Shown: in pieces, positions 26,401-34,442 of the stretch
Layout: every line of letters starts with the position of its first letter
Position numbering within the stretch: the stretch's first letter is position 1
Assembly (NCBI RefSeq): GCF_002043095.1
Contig: NZ_MVOC01000018.1
Location: 1 to 64,000, forward strand
Reading direction: 5' to 3'
DNA length: 64,000 nucleotides
DNA from: Mycobacterium sp. AT1
Lineage (GTDB): Bacteria; Actinomycetota; Actinomycetes; Mycobacteriales; Mycobacteriaceae
Made by a program: the position numbers and the translations under genes
Notes under the pieces: model-generated
Told to the model about the DNA's origin: nothing
The model's input: the letters and a program-made list of their open reading frames with translations, nothing else
Database searches by the model: none

Positions 26401-28254
26401 ATGTACCTACGCGAGCTATTCGTCAGAAACAGCGGGCCGACCGCGGAACTTCACCTGACGCTTGCTTTCGACTCAGAAGACCGACCGATCAGTCAGGTGC
26501 TTGTCGGCAAGAACGGTAGCGGCAAAACCAACGTCTTGTCCCTCATCGCTGATGCCTTGATGGAATGCTCTGCGGACACATACAGCGACGTCTTACGACA
26601 GTCCGGCGCAGGTCGCAGCTATTTTCGTATCGTGGGGAGTAAAACTGTGCGATACGGGCAAGCCGGCGGTTTCTCGATACTTAGATTCGAACACGGCGAT
26701 CAGGAGCACTTTTATCGCGAGAAGGCGGGTTCGTATCTAGTCGCTGATGCTCAACAATTTCTGCCCGACTCCTTAAAACCGGCCGCCGACTGGCCTGACA
26801 CTGCCGACCCCTACAAGAGTTTTTCTGTCGAAGAGACGATTGCTCGCGGTATTTACTCGGCAGAGACCTTTGCGCATTTTCCGGCAAGCCGTTCAGAGCA
26901 CCCTTACTGGTTTAACCAAAATGCCTTGGTCGAAGATGATTTCGAGACGCGTGAAAGATACAGACAGAATCTTGGAAAGCCCCTTTTCGTTGAACACGGC
27001 GTCGATGCATTCGCCCAGTGGATGCTAGGCGTACTTACGGAATCGCGCAGTCAGCTACTTCGGCTTCCATTAGCCGCTCAGACTGACCAAGCACAGTTTG
27101 TAAATTTGGACGGAATGAACTACGACCACTTTCAACAACCACTTGTCAATGCGAATGCTTTAATTAAAATCATCACCGGGGACCCTACCGCGGAGTTTTA
27201 CTGGACGGGGCGCCGAAATCCTCGCAAAGTTGGCATTAAGTCTATTGGCGGGCCGATTGTGACGGGCCTCGACGCACTTTCCGGCGGGCAATCGACTCTT
27301 CTCGCCATGTTTGGAACTATTTTGCGCTACGGCGACGACGCAGCTGGTCGAGCGGGCAAACAACTCGAAGCTAAAGATATCCGCGGAATAGTGGTGATTG
27401 ATGAGCTTGACGCACACATGCATGTAGACCTTCAAATGGCTGTGTTACCTCAGCTCATCGCATTATTTCCCCGCATACAATTTATCATTTCGAGCCACTC
27501 TCCATTTTTCGTTCTGGGTCTAGAAAAGACGTTCGGACCCGAAGGTGTTCGCGTCGCCAGCCTTCCGGATGGAAACCAGGTTGCGGCTGAAGCGTATGAG
27601 GATTTCGGACATGCGCTAGATGCGCTTCGTGAAACGCAGGCTTTCAGCGATGAGATCGCAGCCTCAATTGCTGCTGCTGAGTCTCCATTGATATGGGTTG
27701 GCGGCGAGACCGATCTTATTTACTTAAGAACTGCGGCACAGATTCTAGGATTTGAACATCTCGTCGAATACTTCGAATGGGTCGGCGCATCGGGTCAAAC
27801 TGGCGGCAGTAACATGAACTCGGGTGACCCAGGATTGAATTTAGCGTACAAACTCCTAAAAGCCAATCCGAATTTGACTGGCCGTAAAATCGTGCTGGTG
27901 TACGACAGCGACGCCAACAAACCCGACGATACTTTCGGCAATGTTCATATCATTAGCCTAAGCAAAATTCCGGATGCGTACTGTCGCAAAGGCGTTGAAA
28001 ATTTGCTTCCCGCTGCCGTTTTTTCGGAAGATATGTATCAGATGGTCGAAAAGCCTGGTGATTACGGGAAGCCGACGATTGTGCCCGAGCTGCGCAAAAT
28101 GGACCTGTGCGAGTCTCTGACCGGATCGAATACAAAAGCCGAGAACTTCGAGAACTTCCGCCCAACACTGGTGGCCATAGATAACCTACTAGCCGAATCG
28201 GACCAGAATGCCCCTTCTCCATCCGTGGACGACGCGCCCCCGACGGACGGGTAG
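26401..28254 (+). CDS. OLD-like ATPase with C-terminal TOPRIM-like nuclease domain (candidate anti-phage protein)
   Basis: 617 residues. The ABC/SMC-type ATPase shows Walker A VGKNGSGKTN (about residues 38-47), signature ALSGGQSTL, Walker B IRGIVVIDELDAHMH and the H-loop SSHSPF. The C-terminal third has WVGGETDLIYLRTA (like the E-G-x-T-D start of a TOPRIM fold) and KIVLVYDSDAN (D-x-D), then CRKGVENLL. This combination defines OLD-family nucleases such as the Gabija GajA type and AAA proteins paired with DUF4435. No GajB-like UvrD helicase lies next to it, so it may act alone or with the nearby unknown genes. Codon use is AT-rich compared with neighbours, indicating recent acquisition. Confidence 0.82.
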   Translation: MYLRELFVRNSGPTAELHLTLAFDSEDRPISQVLVGKNGSGKTNVLSLIADALMECSADTYSDVLRQSGAGRSYFRIVGSKTVRYGQAGGFSILRFEHGDQEHFYREKAGSYLVADAQQFLPDSLKPAADWPDTADPYKSFSVEETIARGIYSAETFAHFPASRSEHPYWFNQNALVEDDFETRERYRQNLGKPLFVEHGVDAFAQWMLGVLTESRSQLLRLPLAAQTDQAQFVNLDGMNYDHFQQPLVNANALIKIITGDPTAEFYWTGRRNPRKVGIKSIGGPIVTGLDALSGGQSTLLAMFGTILRYGDDAAGRAGKQLEAKDIRGIVVIDELDAHMHVDLQMAVLPQLIALFPRIQFIISSHSPFFVLGLEKTFGPEGVRVASLPDGNQVAAEAYEDFGHALDALRETQAFSDEIAASIAAAESPLIWVGGETDLIYLRTAAQILGFEHLVEYFEWVGASGQTGGSNMNSGDPGLNLAYKLLKANPNLTGRKIVLVYDSDANKPDDTFGNVHIISLSKIPDAYCRKGVENLLPAAVFSEDMYQMVEKPGDYGKPTIVPELRKMDLCESLTGSNTKAENFENFRPTLVAIDNLLAESDQNAPSPSVDDAPPTDG

Positions 28255-28279
28255 TGAATAGGTAACCAGTCCGACCCGG

Positions 28280-28418
28280 AATGCCGAAAGGCGGCAAGAC
28301 AACCGCTTTGGCGACGAACAGAACAACCTGTTGAAGGGACCTGTCCGGACCAACGCGGAGATAAGCCGTTTCGCTGGCCAGGTTGTTCGAACAGAACAAC
28401 CGGACTTCTTTCGGCATT
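28280..28418. repeat. Nested inverted and direct repeats between two convergent genes
   Basis: An 11-bp inverted pair (AATGCCGAAAG at 28280-28290, its complement at 28408-28418) encloses two 14-bp direct repeats (CGAACAGAACAACC at 28315-28328 and 28388-28401) and a hairpin GGTTGTT/AACAACC (28381-28401). It could be a bidirectional terminator, an RNA, or a DNA-processing site. Confidence 0.45.
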
Positions 28419-28433
28419 ACCGCGTCGGCTTTG

Positions 28434-31232
28434 CTAGAGCTCGAGGTAGTCGCCACGATCGCGGATGCGGCGGCGGTAGTTCGTGCGGCTTGGGCCCTCC
28501 GCCGCGGTCGTACCCTCGACGGATCTGCGCCATTCGGCATGTGCGGCAATGCGCCCGTCGAGTGCTGCGTCTCGTTCGGCGAGGAGTTCGGCGACCTGCT
28601 GTGGTAGCAGGTGACACGGCGTACCAGTGGCGATCTGGTGAGCGGTGACGGGAACGTCGTCGTGGACGTTGATGATTGCGTGGGCCAGTATCCCAGCTTG
28701 CTGACTCGTACCGCGATTCAGGATGTGCGGCCCATTAGGTGGCGTACTTCCGTGTTCCGCTTCGGTGGTCTGTTCGAATAGGTAGGCAGTGTTTGCGTCG
28801 CGGGCCCGGGTCATGGCGACATACAGCATGGAGCGGGTCGTGTGCTCCCCAAGGACGGCGTGCGTGGTGTCGGCGGTGACCCCTTGCGCCGAGTGCACGG
28901 TGGTCGCGTAGCCGAAGGTGAGGTGTTCGCGGACGTAGTCAGCCTCGAACACCGTCCCGGCGCGGTCGGACAGCCGTTCGGCCGCAACCCGATTCGTACC
29001 AGGGTCGATCGCGGCGACGCGCCAGCGGTCACCGTTGCGCACTGGGTCCGCCGCTGCGTCGTGGTCCTCGGCCCGCCGGACGTCGATGGTGAGGTCGTTG
29101 CGCCGGGACAGTATGAGATCGCCCGCGGCGATGCGCTGCCCACGTGGGGCGGTGACGGTTGGCACGTCGGCCGGGATGGTGTCGTCGTGGATGCGGCGGT
29201 TCAAGGCGTCGGCCATCTCGGTGGTGTCGCACAGCAGCAGTGCGTCCTTACCGACCGCCACGTCCTTCCTATAACCCTCAAGGGCGTCGGTGGCCATGGC
29301 GATCTGGTCCCCGCACCGCAGCCGGTCGTGCTCTACGTACCAGTCGACGGCCGTGCGGACCGCGTCCGGCTCACCATTCCGCAGTTCCAGGGACGCGGCG
29401 CGTTCCTCGGGATTGCGCATCCGCCAGACCTCCGAAAGATGCTGCGCCCACGGCAGATCCGCGCAGAGCTGGGCGAACATCCCGCCGCGGGCCTTCACCG
29501 GCGCCAGCTGGTGGGGATCGCCGACAAGGACCGTCTTCACCCCTGCGGTTGTCGTGGCGGTAAGGAGCTGGCGCAGGTCGTCGGTGCCGACCATCCCGGC
29601 TTCGTCCACTACCACCACCGTCCCACGGTCCAATGCCAGGGCGCCGTTCTTCAGATCTTGCAGGGCTTTGGCGATGGTGAACCCTTCGTCGCCGGCGCCA
29701 TCGCGAACGGCGACGTCGACGGCCCGACCGGTCGGGGCGAGGACCAGGACGCGGGCGTCGTGGCGGTGGTGTGCGGCGGTGCGCAACGCACGTAGCGAGG
29801 TGGTCTTGCCCGCACCAGCCGGCGCGGACAACGGCTGCACCAACCACGGCGAGCGGCCAATGTTCTCGACCGCCGTCTTCTGGTCCGCCGACAGCCCACG
29901 GGTGTCGTCCTCGGTGACCCACAACTGTGCGCGGTCATCCCGCGCGTCGGCCAGATCGAGCACGGCGACTTCTTCGGCCAAGATCCGGCTCAAGGTGAAC
30001 CGCTCATGCCCTTCGCGCTGATGGCGTTGCCGTGGTGCGGTCAGTCGCATGCCGACCTCGTCGACCGCGGCTTCTACCGCCTCCCGCGGTGACCGATCGC
30101 CGTCGATGGGGAGTTGCGCGCCGATGATCTCGACTAGGTCCGCCCGGGTGAACGCGGCTTTGTCGATTTGTTCGGCGGCGTCGGCGAGGCGCGCCCGGTC
30201 GAACTGAGTGCGCCCGACCGCACGACGCGCGGCGCGTGCCTGCTCGAATGAAGCGCGGTCCAGGCGAATCCCCCGCGCATCGGACCGCCACTGCTGCAAC
30301 AATTCTGGCCAGGCGAGCTCTTCGGGCTTGGTGGGCCGGGTGGCCTTCTGCGCGGCCGCGAGCTGCGCCGAGCTCAACGGCCCGTCCTGCACGGTGAGGT
30401 GACGCGCCGCCCACTCCCGCAACTGAGACGAGCGGCGCGACCAGGCGGTGATCGAGGTGCGGTCGATGCCGGCGAGTTCGGCCATCCCGGTATGCGGGTT
30501 CACCGGTTCCCACTCGAATCCCAACGACTGGTGCAGTTCTCGGCGCAGGGTGGCCTGATAGATCACCCCGGCGGCCTTGGCTTCGTGAAACAGCGACGTC
30601 CCGTCGATCGACACCAGCACCCCGTCGGCGCGGGCCTGGCGGTTGGGGACGATCACATGGGTGTGCAGGTGCGGGTCCCCGCACCGCGACGTCTCGTGCT
30701 GATAGGCCACCGCGACCAGACCGGGAAGATGCACCAGGTCCTTCAGTTCGGTCACCGGGTTGTGCACCCTCGTGTAGCCGGCATGGGCGGCCAAGTACTC
30801 CATCGCTTCAACGAGCGCAGTGGTATGCGCGTCGGCTATCCCCTTCGCCACCACGTCATCGGCCTTCAACGCCCGAATCAACGACACACTCTTCGGCGCG
30901 CTGAACGTCAGGTCATAGCCGTGCACGCCCTGCGCACCCAGAGCCCGGCCGTAGGCACCGCTCGGTGCGACCCCGTCGTCGAGCCAGCGCGCCACCACCC
31001 CGGCGTCGGCCTCACCCCCCGCGCGCTGGGTGTCCGAAAGCCCCACCAGCCTGCCCGCTGTGCGGGTGTCGCCGGCGCACAACCATGTCGGGGTGCGGGT
31101 GTCGTGTTCGGAGTAGTATTCCCCCAGCCCGCCCCCGGCCCGGTGAAAGTCGTTGGTGGCGCGCTGCGCGGATGCGGCGGTGTCGAGGTAATAGGTGATC
31201 GACCACCGCTTCAACTTCGAAATCGTCAACAC
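28434..31232 (-). CDS. MobF-type relaxase with TraI/RecD-like helicase
   Basis: 932 residues from the GTG at 31232. The N-terminal TrwC relaxase has WSITYYLDTA with the early Tyr pair, GYDLTFSAPKSVSL and the three-His metal site GDPHLHTHVIVPN. The middle and C-terminal helicase has Walker A APAGAGKTT, VVVVDEAGMVGT, GDPHQLAPV and a UvrD-C-like ATTVHSAQGVT. Such proteins nick oriT and unwind the transferred strand. No coupling protein or mating-pair genes are present, so transfer would depend on another conjugative system. It converges on the OLD-like gene. Confidence 0.88.
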   Translation of the reverse strand: MLTISKLKRWSITYYLDTAASAQRATNDFHRAGGGLGEYYSEHDTRTPTWLCAGDTRTAGRLVGLSDTQRAGGEADAGVVARWLDDGVAPSGAYGRALGAQGVHGYDLTFSAPKSVSLIRALKADDVVAKGIADAHTTALVEAMEYLAAHAGYTRVHNPVTELKDLVHLPGLVAVAYQHETSRCGDPHLHTHVIVPNRQARADGVLVSIDGTSLFHEAKAAGVIYQATLRRELHQSLGFEWEPVNPHTGMAELAGIDRTSITAWSRRSSQLREWAARHLTVQDGPLSSAQLAAAQKATRPTKPEELAWPELLQQWRSDARGIRLDRASFEQARAARRAVGRTQFDRARLADAAEQIDKAAFTRADLVEIIGAQLPIDGDRSPREAVEAAVDEVGMRLTAPRQRHQREGHERFTLSRILAEEVAVLDLADARDDRAQLWVTEDDTRGLSADQKTAVENIGRSPWLVQPLSAPAGAGKTTSLRALRTAAHHRHDARVLVLAPTGRAVDVAVRDGAGDEGFTIAKALQDLKNGALALDRGTVVVVDEAGMVGTDDLRQLLTATTTAGVKTVLVGDPHQLAPVKARGGMFAQLCADLPWAQHLSEVWRMRNPEERAASLELRNGEPDAVRTAVDWYVEHDRLRCGDQIAMATDALEGYRKDVAVGKDALLLCDTTEMADALNRRIHDDTIPADVPTVTAPRGQRIAAGDLILSRRNDLTIDVRRAEDHDAAADPVRNGDRWRVAAIDPGTNRVAAERLSDRAGTVFEADYVREHLTFGYATTVHSAQGVTADTTHAVLGEHTTRSMLYVAMTRARDANTAYLFEQTTEAEHGSTPPNGPHILNRGTSQQAGILAHAIINVHDDVPVTAHQIATGTPCHLLPQQVAELLAERDAALDGRIAAHAEWRRSVEGTTAAEGPSRTNYRRRIRDRGDYLEL

Positions 31233-31627
31233 CGCAGCCACCAACCCAGGTATCAAACCCCAAAGTCAGAACGACTGCCCCGCCGTCACTTTCAGTCACG
31301 CCCCACACGCAACCACCACCAGTATCGCACTTTGTGCAAATGTGCCACTGCAGTTTCTGAGGCTAAGGGGCGAGGGAATATCTGTAAGAGTCTATGAGGC
31401 AATGGTTTTGGAGACGGTGGGAATAGTTCGGTGACTTATGGGACTGAGATGAAAGGAGGTTGGGAGGGGACGGGAAGGCGTGGGAATTGAATTCATGGGG
31501 ATTGCGAGCCGACCTGTCGCCGAGGCCGGGGTGAAATACGTCGACAAAAATAGCGGGGAGGCTGCCTCCCATGGGACTTACAGTTGGGTAATCCGAACTG
31601 GGGCGGATCGACAAGGAAGTGACCGCC
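31233..31627. other. Region between relaxase and excisionase genes
   Basis: About 395 bp with purine-rich runs near 31450-31475. It must hold divergent promoters for mobility functions and is the most likely place for oriT, next to the relaxase 5' end; no defined nic site could be identified by eye. Confidence 0.35.
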
Positions 31628-31834
31628 ATGGACGAGAACTTTGATGACAGGTGGCTGACCCGCCAAGAACTGGCCGACCGATACGGACTACCCGTGAAGA
31701 CGCCGGCCGAGTGGGCCTCGAAGGGAACGGGTCCTCGCTACGCGAAGTTCGGCCGGCACGTGCGCTACCTGTTGAGCGATGTAATGGACTGGGAAAGAAA
31801 ACAATTCGCCGAGGAAAAACGTCACCCAGCGTGA
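31628..31834 (+). CDS. Excisionase / helix-turn-helix DNA-binding protein
   Basis: 68 residues. LTRQELADRYGLPVKTPAEW and GRHVRYLLSDVMDWERKQ give the winged HTH of MerR-like HTH_17 excisionases. An ATG at 31628 follows GGAAG. It sits 75 bp before the integrase on the same strand, the usual xis-int order. It should bend attachment-site DNA and favour excision. Confidence 0.82.
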   Translation: MDENFDDRWLTRQELADRYGLPVKTPAEWASKGTGPRYAKFGRHVRYLLSDVMDWERKQFAEEKRHPA

Positions 31835-31908
31835 CTACCATGACGAGATGATGGATTCACCAGCCAGCACAGGCACCACGCCTGCCGGGCAGCCCCGGGG
31901 ATAGTGCC

Positions 31909-33084
31909 GTGGCGGGCAGACCCTCGCTGCGAATCGGCGAGCACGGCAAGATTCGACGGGAGTATCTCGGCGGCGGAGTGTGGCTGGCCTTCTGCCGCTT
32001 CCGCGACACCGACGGGGTGACGCGGCGCGTTCAGCGCGTCGGACCCGCCGATGCGCACGACAAACGCGGCAAGCTGGCCGAGGACGCCTTGATCGAAGCG
32101 CTGGGCGAACGCCGCCCGCCATCGGAGGCAGGGCCGGACGCGATCGGCCCGGACACTCTTGTGATGGCCCTGGTCGATCAGCACCTCGCACGACTGGCGG
32201 AGGACGGCCGATCCGTCGCCACCCTCGCTACGTACAAATTCGCGGCCAACAAGCTGAGAAAGTCTCTCGGCGGCGTGCGGGTGCGTGAAGCGAATACCTC
32301 TCGCCTGGACGCGGCACTCCGGTCGATGAGGGAGGCGCACAACGCGACGATGGCCAAGCAAGCGAAGACGATCCTTCGCGGCGGCCTCCAACTCGCGGTG
32401 ATGGCCAACGTGCTGCCGGCGAACCCCGTGAGAGACGCGCAGCCACTGCGGTCCAAGAATCAGCCTAAGGGAGCCACGGCGTTGACCGCCGAGCAATTGC
32501 GCCGACTGCTGGCCGAGGTATCGGCGTCGAGACGATGCCGAGAGATCGACCTGATCGACCCGATCACCGTGCTCGCCGCCACCGGCTTGCGAGAATCCGA
32601 GTTGCTCGGCCTGCGATGGGTCGACTTCGACGAGGACGCGGGCACCCTCACGGTGACCGGCAAGCTGGTGCGGGCCACCGGCTACGGGCTCACCCGCGTC
32701 GACGAGACGAAGAGCGCAGCCGGGAAGCGGACTCTGCCGCTACCTCGTTTTGCGGTCGAAGCCCTCACAGCGCGACAGGGGCTGCCGTTCCTAGGTGAGC
32801 AACAGATGATCTTCCCCTCGACGGCGGGCACCTGGCGCGACCCGAACAACTTCAACAAGCAATGGCGTCAGGTGCGGGACGGGGTCGGGGGCGCCGGCGT
32901 CACCACGCACAGCTTCCGCAAGACCGTCGCCACCCTCATCGACGGCGGCGGCCTGTCCGCGAGGATCGGCGCCGACCACCTGGGCCACACGAACGTCTCC
33001 ATGACACAGGACAGGTACATGGCCCGAGGTAGAAGCCATATCGAGGTGGCCGACCTGCTCGATCGGGCCATAAACGTCGAATAA
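31909..33084 (+). CDS. Tyrosine-type site-specific integrase
   Basis: 391 residues. The N-terminal arm-binding and core-binding SAM-like domain (LATYKFAANKLRKSLGG) is followed by the catalytic domain: Arg in ATGLRESELLGLRW, Lys in KSAAGKRTLPLP, HSFRKT (His-x-x-Arg), LGHTN and the nucleophile in TQDRYMAR. The GTG at 31909 follows GGGGATAG. The gene ends 14 bp before the right att core. TAAACGTCGA repeats at its stop codon are likely arm sites. A truncated near-copy lies at 21116-21322. Confidence 0.92.
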   Translation: MAGRPSLRIGEHGKIRREYLGGGVWLAFCRFRDTDGVTRRVQRVGPADAHDKRGKLAEDALIEALGERRPPSEAGPDAIGPDTLVMALVDQHLARLAEDGRSVATLATYKFAANKLRKSLGGVRVREANTSRLDAALRSMREAHNATMAKQAKTILRGGLQLAVMANVLPANPVRDAQPLRSKNQPKGATALTAEQLRRLLAEVSASRRCREIDLIDPITVLAATGLRESELLGLRWVDFDEDAGTLTVTGKLVRATGYGLTRVDETKSAAGKRTLPLPRFAVEALTARQGLPFLGEQQMIFPSTAGTWRDPNNFNKQWRQVRDGVGGAGVTTHSFRKTVATLIDGGGLSARIGADHLGHTNVSMTQDRYMARGRSHIEVADLLDRAINVE

Positions 33085-33091
33085 ACGTCGA
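33071..33091. repeat. Integrase arm-type repeats beside the right core
   Basis: TAAACGTCGA occurs at 33071-33080 and again at 33082-33091. Further copies lie at 21489-21498 inside the left end and 21279-21288 in the integrase remnant. The placement on both sides of the core fits arm-binding sites. Confidence 0.5.
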
Positions 33092-33098
33092 CTCGAGA

Positions 33099-33118
33099 GA
33101 ACCCAGGACCAACGGATT
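33099..33118. repeat. Right att core, 20 bp
   Basis: Identical to 21342-21361. Chromosomal tRNA sequence continues to the right, element sequence to the left. Confidence 0.85.
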
Positions 33119-33155
33119 ATGAGTCCGCGGCTCTAACCAACTGAGCTATCGCCCC
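33099..33155 (-). tRNA. tRNA (anticodon CAT, Met or Ile2), 5' part only
   Basis: The minus strand gives acceptor GGGGCGA, D arm TAGCTCAGTTGGTTAGAGC, anticodon stem-loop with CTCATAA, variable loop and the 5' strand of the T stem. After GGGTTC it runs into element DNA that cannot pair with the T stem or acceptor. The matching 3' end lies at 21325-21341. Anticodon CAT means elongator Met or lysidine-modified Ile; the D arm excludes neither. As it stands the gene looks non-functional. Confidence 0.75.
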
Positions 33156-33220
33156 ATCGCGCTCGCGCGCGGCACCCATGATTGCACGCCCGCCCCGCAC
33201 CCAGAATGCGGGAGCGGCGT

Positions 33221-33946
33221 TCAGCGCGGCGCGTCGGCCAGGAACGTGTGCACGATGTCGCGCTGCCAACCCGGCACCGTCTCGCTGACCGCCGAGGCGA
33301 ATCCCGCGGCCCTCAGCCGGTCCCGCAGCGCCGAAGCCCCGTCGAAGGTCGCCACGCTGCGCCGCAGGTGGCGGTACAGGGTGGCGTCCCTCGTCTGGTA
33401 CCAGCCCATCGGAATGATGATGCCCGCGCACACGGCGTTCCAGACGGCGGTCGCCAGCCTGGAGTCGGCCACGGAGTACTCGTGCAGCGCCAGCGTCGCC
33501 CCCGGCCGCAACAGGGCGCGGAACCTCCGCAGTTGGGCGTCGGGATCGGCCAGGTTGCGCAGCAGGTAGGCCGCCAAGATTCCGTCGAACGGGCCGTCCA
33601 CCCCGGCCTCGGCCAGGTTCTCGATGGGCGTGTGCACGAACGTCACCGTCGCCGGCCACGACTTGGCGGCGGCCTGGGCCAGCATTCCCGCCGACGCGTC
33701 GACCGCGACGATCTCGGCTTCGGGGGCGGCGTCGAGCAGCGCCGCCGTCGACGCCCCGGTTCCGCACCCGGCGTCCAGCAGTCGAAGTCCCTTGCCGCCA
33801 TTGGGAATTCGCATGCGTCGTGCAGAAATTCGTAGGTGCTCGTGATATCCCGGATTCGCACCGACCAGGCGGTCGTAGGACGGCGCCTCGACGTCGAAGG
33901 CGCTCGGCACGACTGCCCTGGGCAGGCCGGAGGGATTGAGGCTCAT
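33221..33946 (-). CDS. Class I SAM-dependent methyltransferase (UbiE/MenG-like)
   Basis: 241 residues from the ATG at 33946; an ATG at 33955 sits too close to the GGAGA ribosome site. Motif I is LLDAGCGTGASTAAL, then IVAVDASAGML (motif II), FDGILAAYLLRNLADPDAQL and LRPGATLALHEYSV (motif III). The spacing resembles ubiquinone/menaquinone C-methyltransferases, but the housekeeping menG is normally elsewhere. Substrate unknown. It is the first chromosomal gene beyond the interrupted tRNA. Confidence 0.85.
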   Translation of the reverse strand: MSLNPSGLPRAVVPSAFDVEAPSYDRLVGANPGYHEHLRISARRMRIPNGGKGLRLLDAGCGTGASTAALLDAAPEAEIVAVDASAGMLAQAAAKSWPATVTFVHTPIENLAEAGVDGPFDGILAAYLLRNLADPDAQLRRFRALLRPGATLALHEYSVADSRLATAVWNAVCAGIIIPMGWYQTRDATLYRHLRRSVATFDGASALRDRLRAAGFASAVSETVPGWQRDIVHTFLADAPR

Positions 33947-34067
33947 GCTTCGCATTGTCTCCTATGTCCGCGTGGCACCATCACGCTCTTTCTACCCGCA
34001 CCACACGACGCCAACCATCGTGTGCCGAATCGCGCCCACCGCGTGCCTTGCTCACTAGGCTCACACC

Positions 34068-34442
34068 GTGCTCCGCTTCCTCGCGCGCGCCGCGATCTTC
34101 TTCGGGTCCTCGGCCATTGGACTGCTAGTGGCGGCATGGTTGGTGCCCGGCGTGACAGTGCGGCCGCTAGGCTTCATCATCGCCGTCGTCATCTTCACGG
34201 TCGCCCAGGCGATTCTCGCCCCGTTCTTCCTGAAGATGGCGAGCCGCTACGCGTCGGCCTTCCTCGGCGGTATCGGTCTGGTCTCCACCCTCGCCGCCTT
34301 GATCTTGGCGTCCGTGCTGACCAGTGGCCTGAGCGTCCACGGCATCGGCTCCTGGGTGGCGGCGACGGTGGTCGTGTGGTTGGTGACGGCAATCGCGACG
34401 CTGCTGCTGCCGATGCTCATCGTGAAGAAGAAGCTCGCCTAG
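34068..34442 (+). CDS. Four-TM membrane protein, phage holin family 4 (PF04020-like)
   Basis: 124 residues from a GTG at 34068. Four hydrophobic segments: FFGSSAIGLLVAAWLVPGV, LGFIIAVVIFTVAQAILAPF, FLGGIGLVSTLAALILASVL and WVAATVVVWLVTAIATLLLP. The end is basic (KKKLA), cytosolic. The family name reflects resemblance to phage holins; in actinobacteria these are chromosomal membrane proteins without known function. It ends next to the convergent CMD-family gene. Confidence 0.8.
   Translation: MLRFLARAAIFFGSSAIGLLVAAWLVPGVTVRPLGFIIAVVIFTVAQAILAPFFLKMASRYASAFLGGIGLVSTLAALILASVLTSGLSVHGIGSWVAATVVVWLVTAIATLLLPMLIVKKKLA

Larger units (their letters stand above)
21342..33118. mobile_element. Integrated mobilizable element with defence-like cargo, about 11.8 kb
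   Basis: Bounded by a perfect 20-bp direct repeat lying in a tRNA gene. It carries tyrosine integrase, excisionase and a MobF relaxase-helicase, but no recognisable type IV secretion or coupling protein, so it should be mobilizable rather than self-conjugative. The cargo is AT-richer than the flanks, most clearly in the OLD-like gene. Confidence 0.85.

Noticed and set aside
30399..31397. Long plus-strand frame of 332 codons opposite the relaxase
   Set aside because: It is antisense to a clear MobF relaxase, is His/Arg/Gly-rich and has no domain; it is a high-GC shadow.
31195..31434. Frame of 79 codons between relaxase and excisionase
   Set aside because: Overlaps the relaxase start, no ribosome site or family features; promoter or oriT DNA is more likely.
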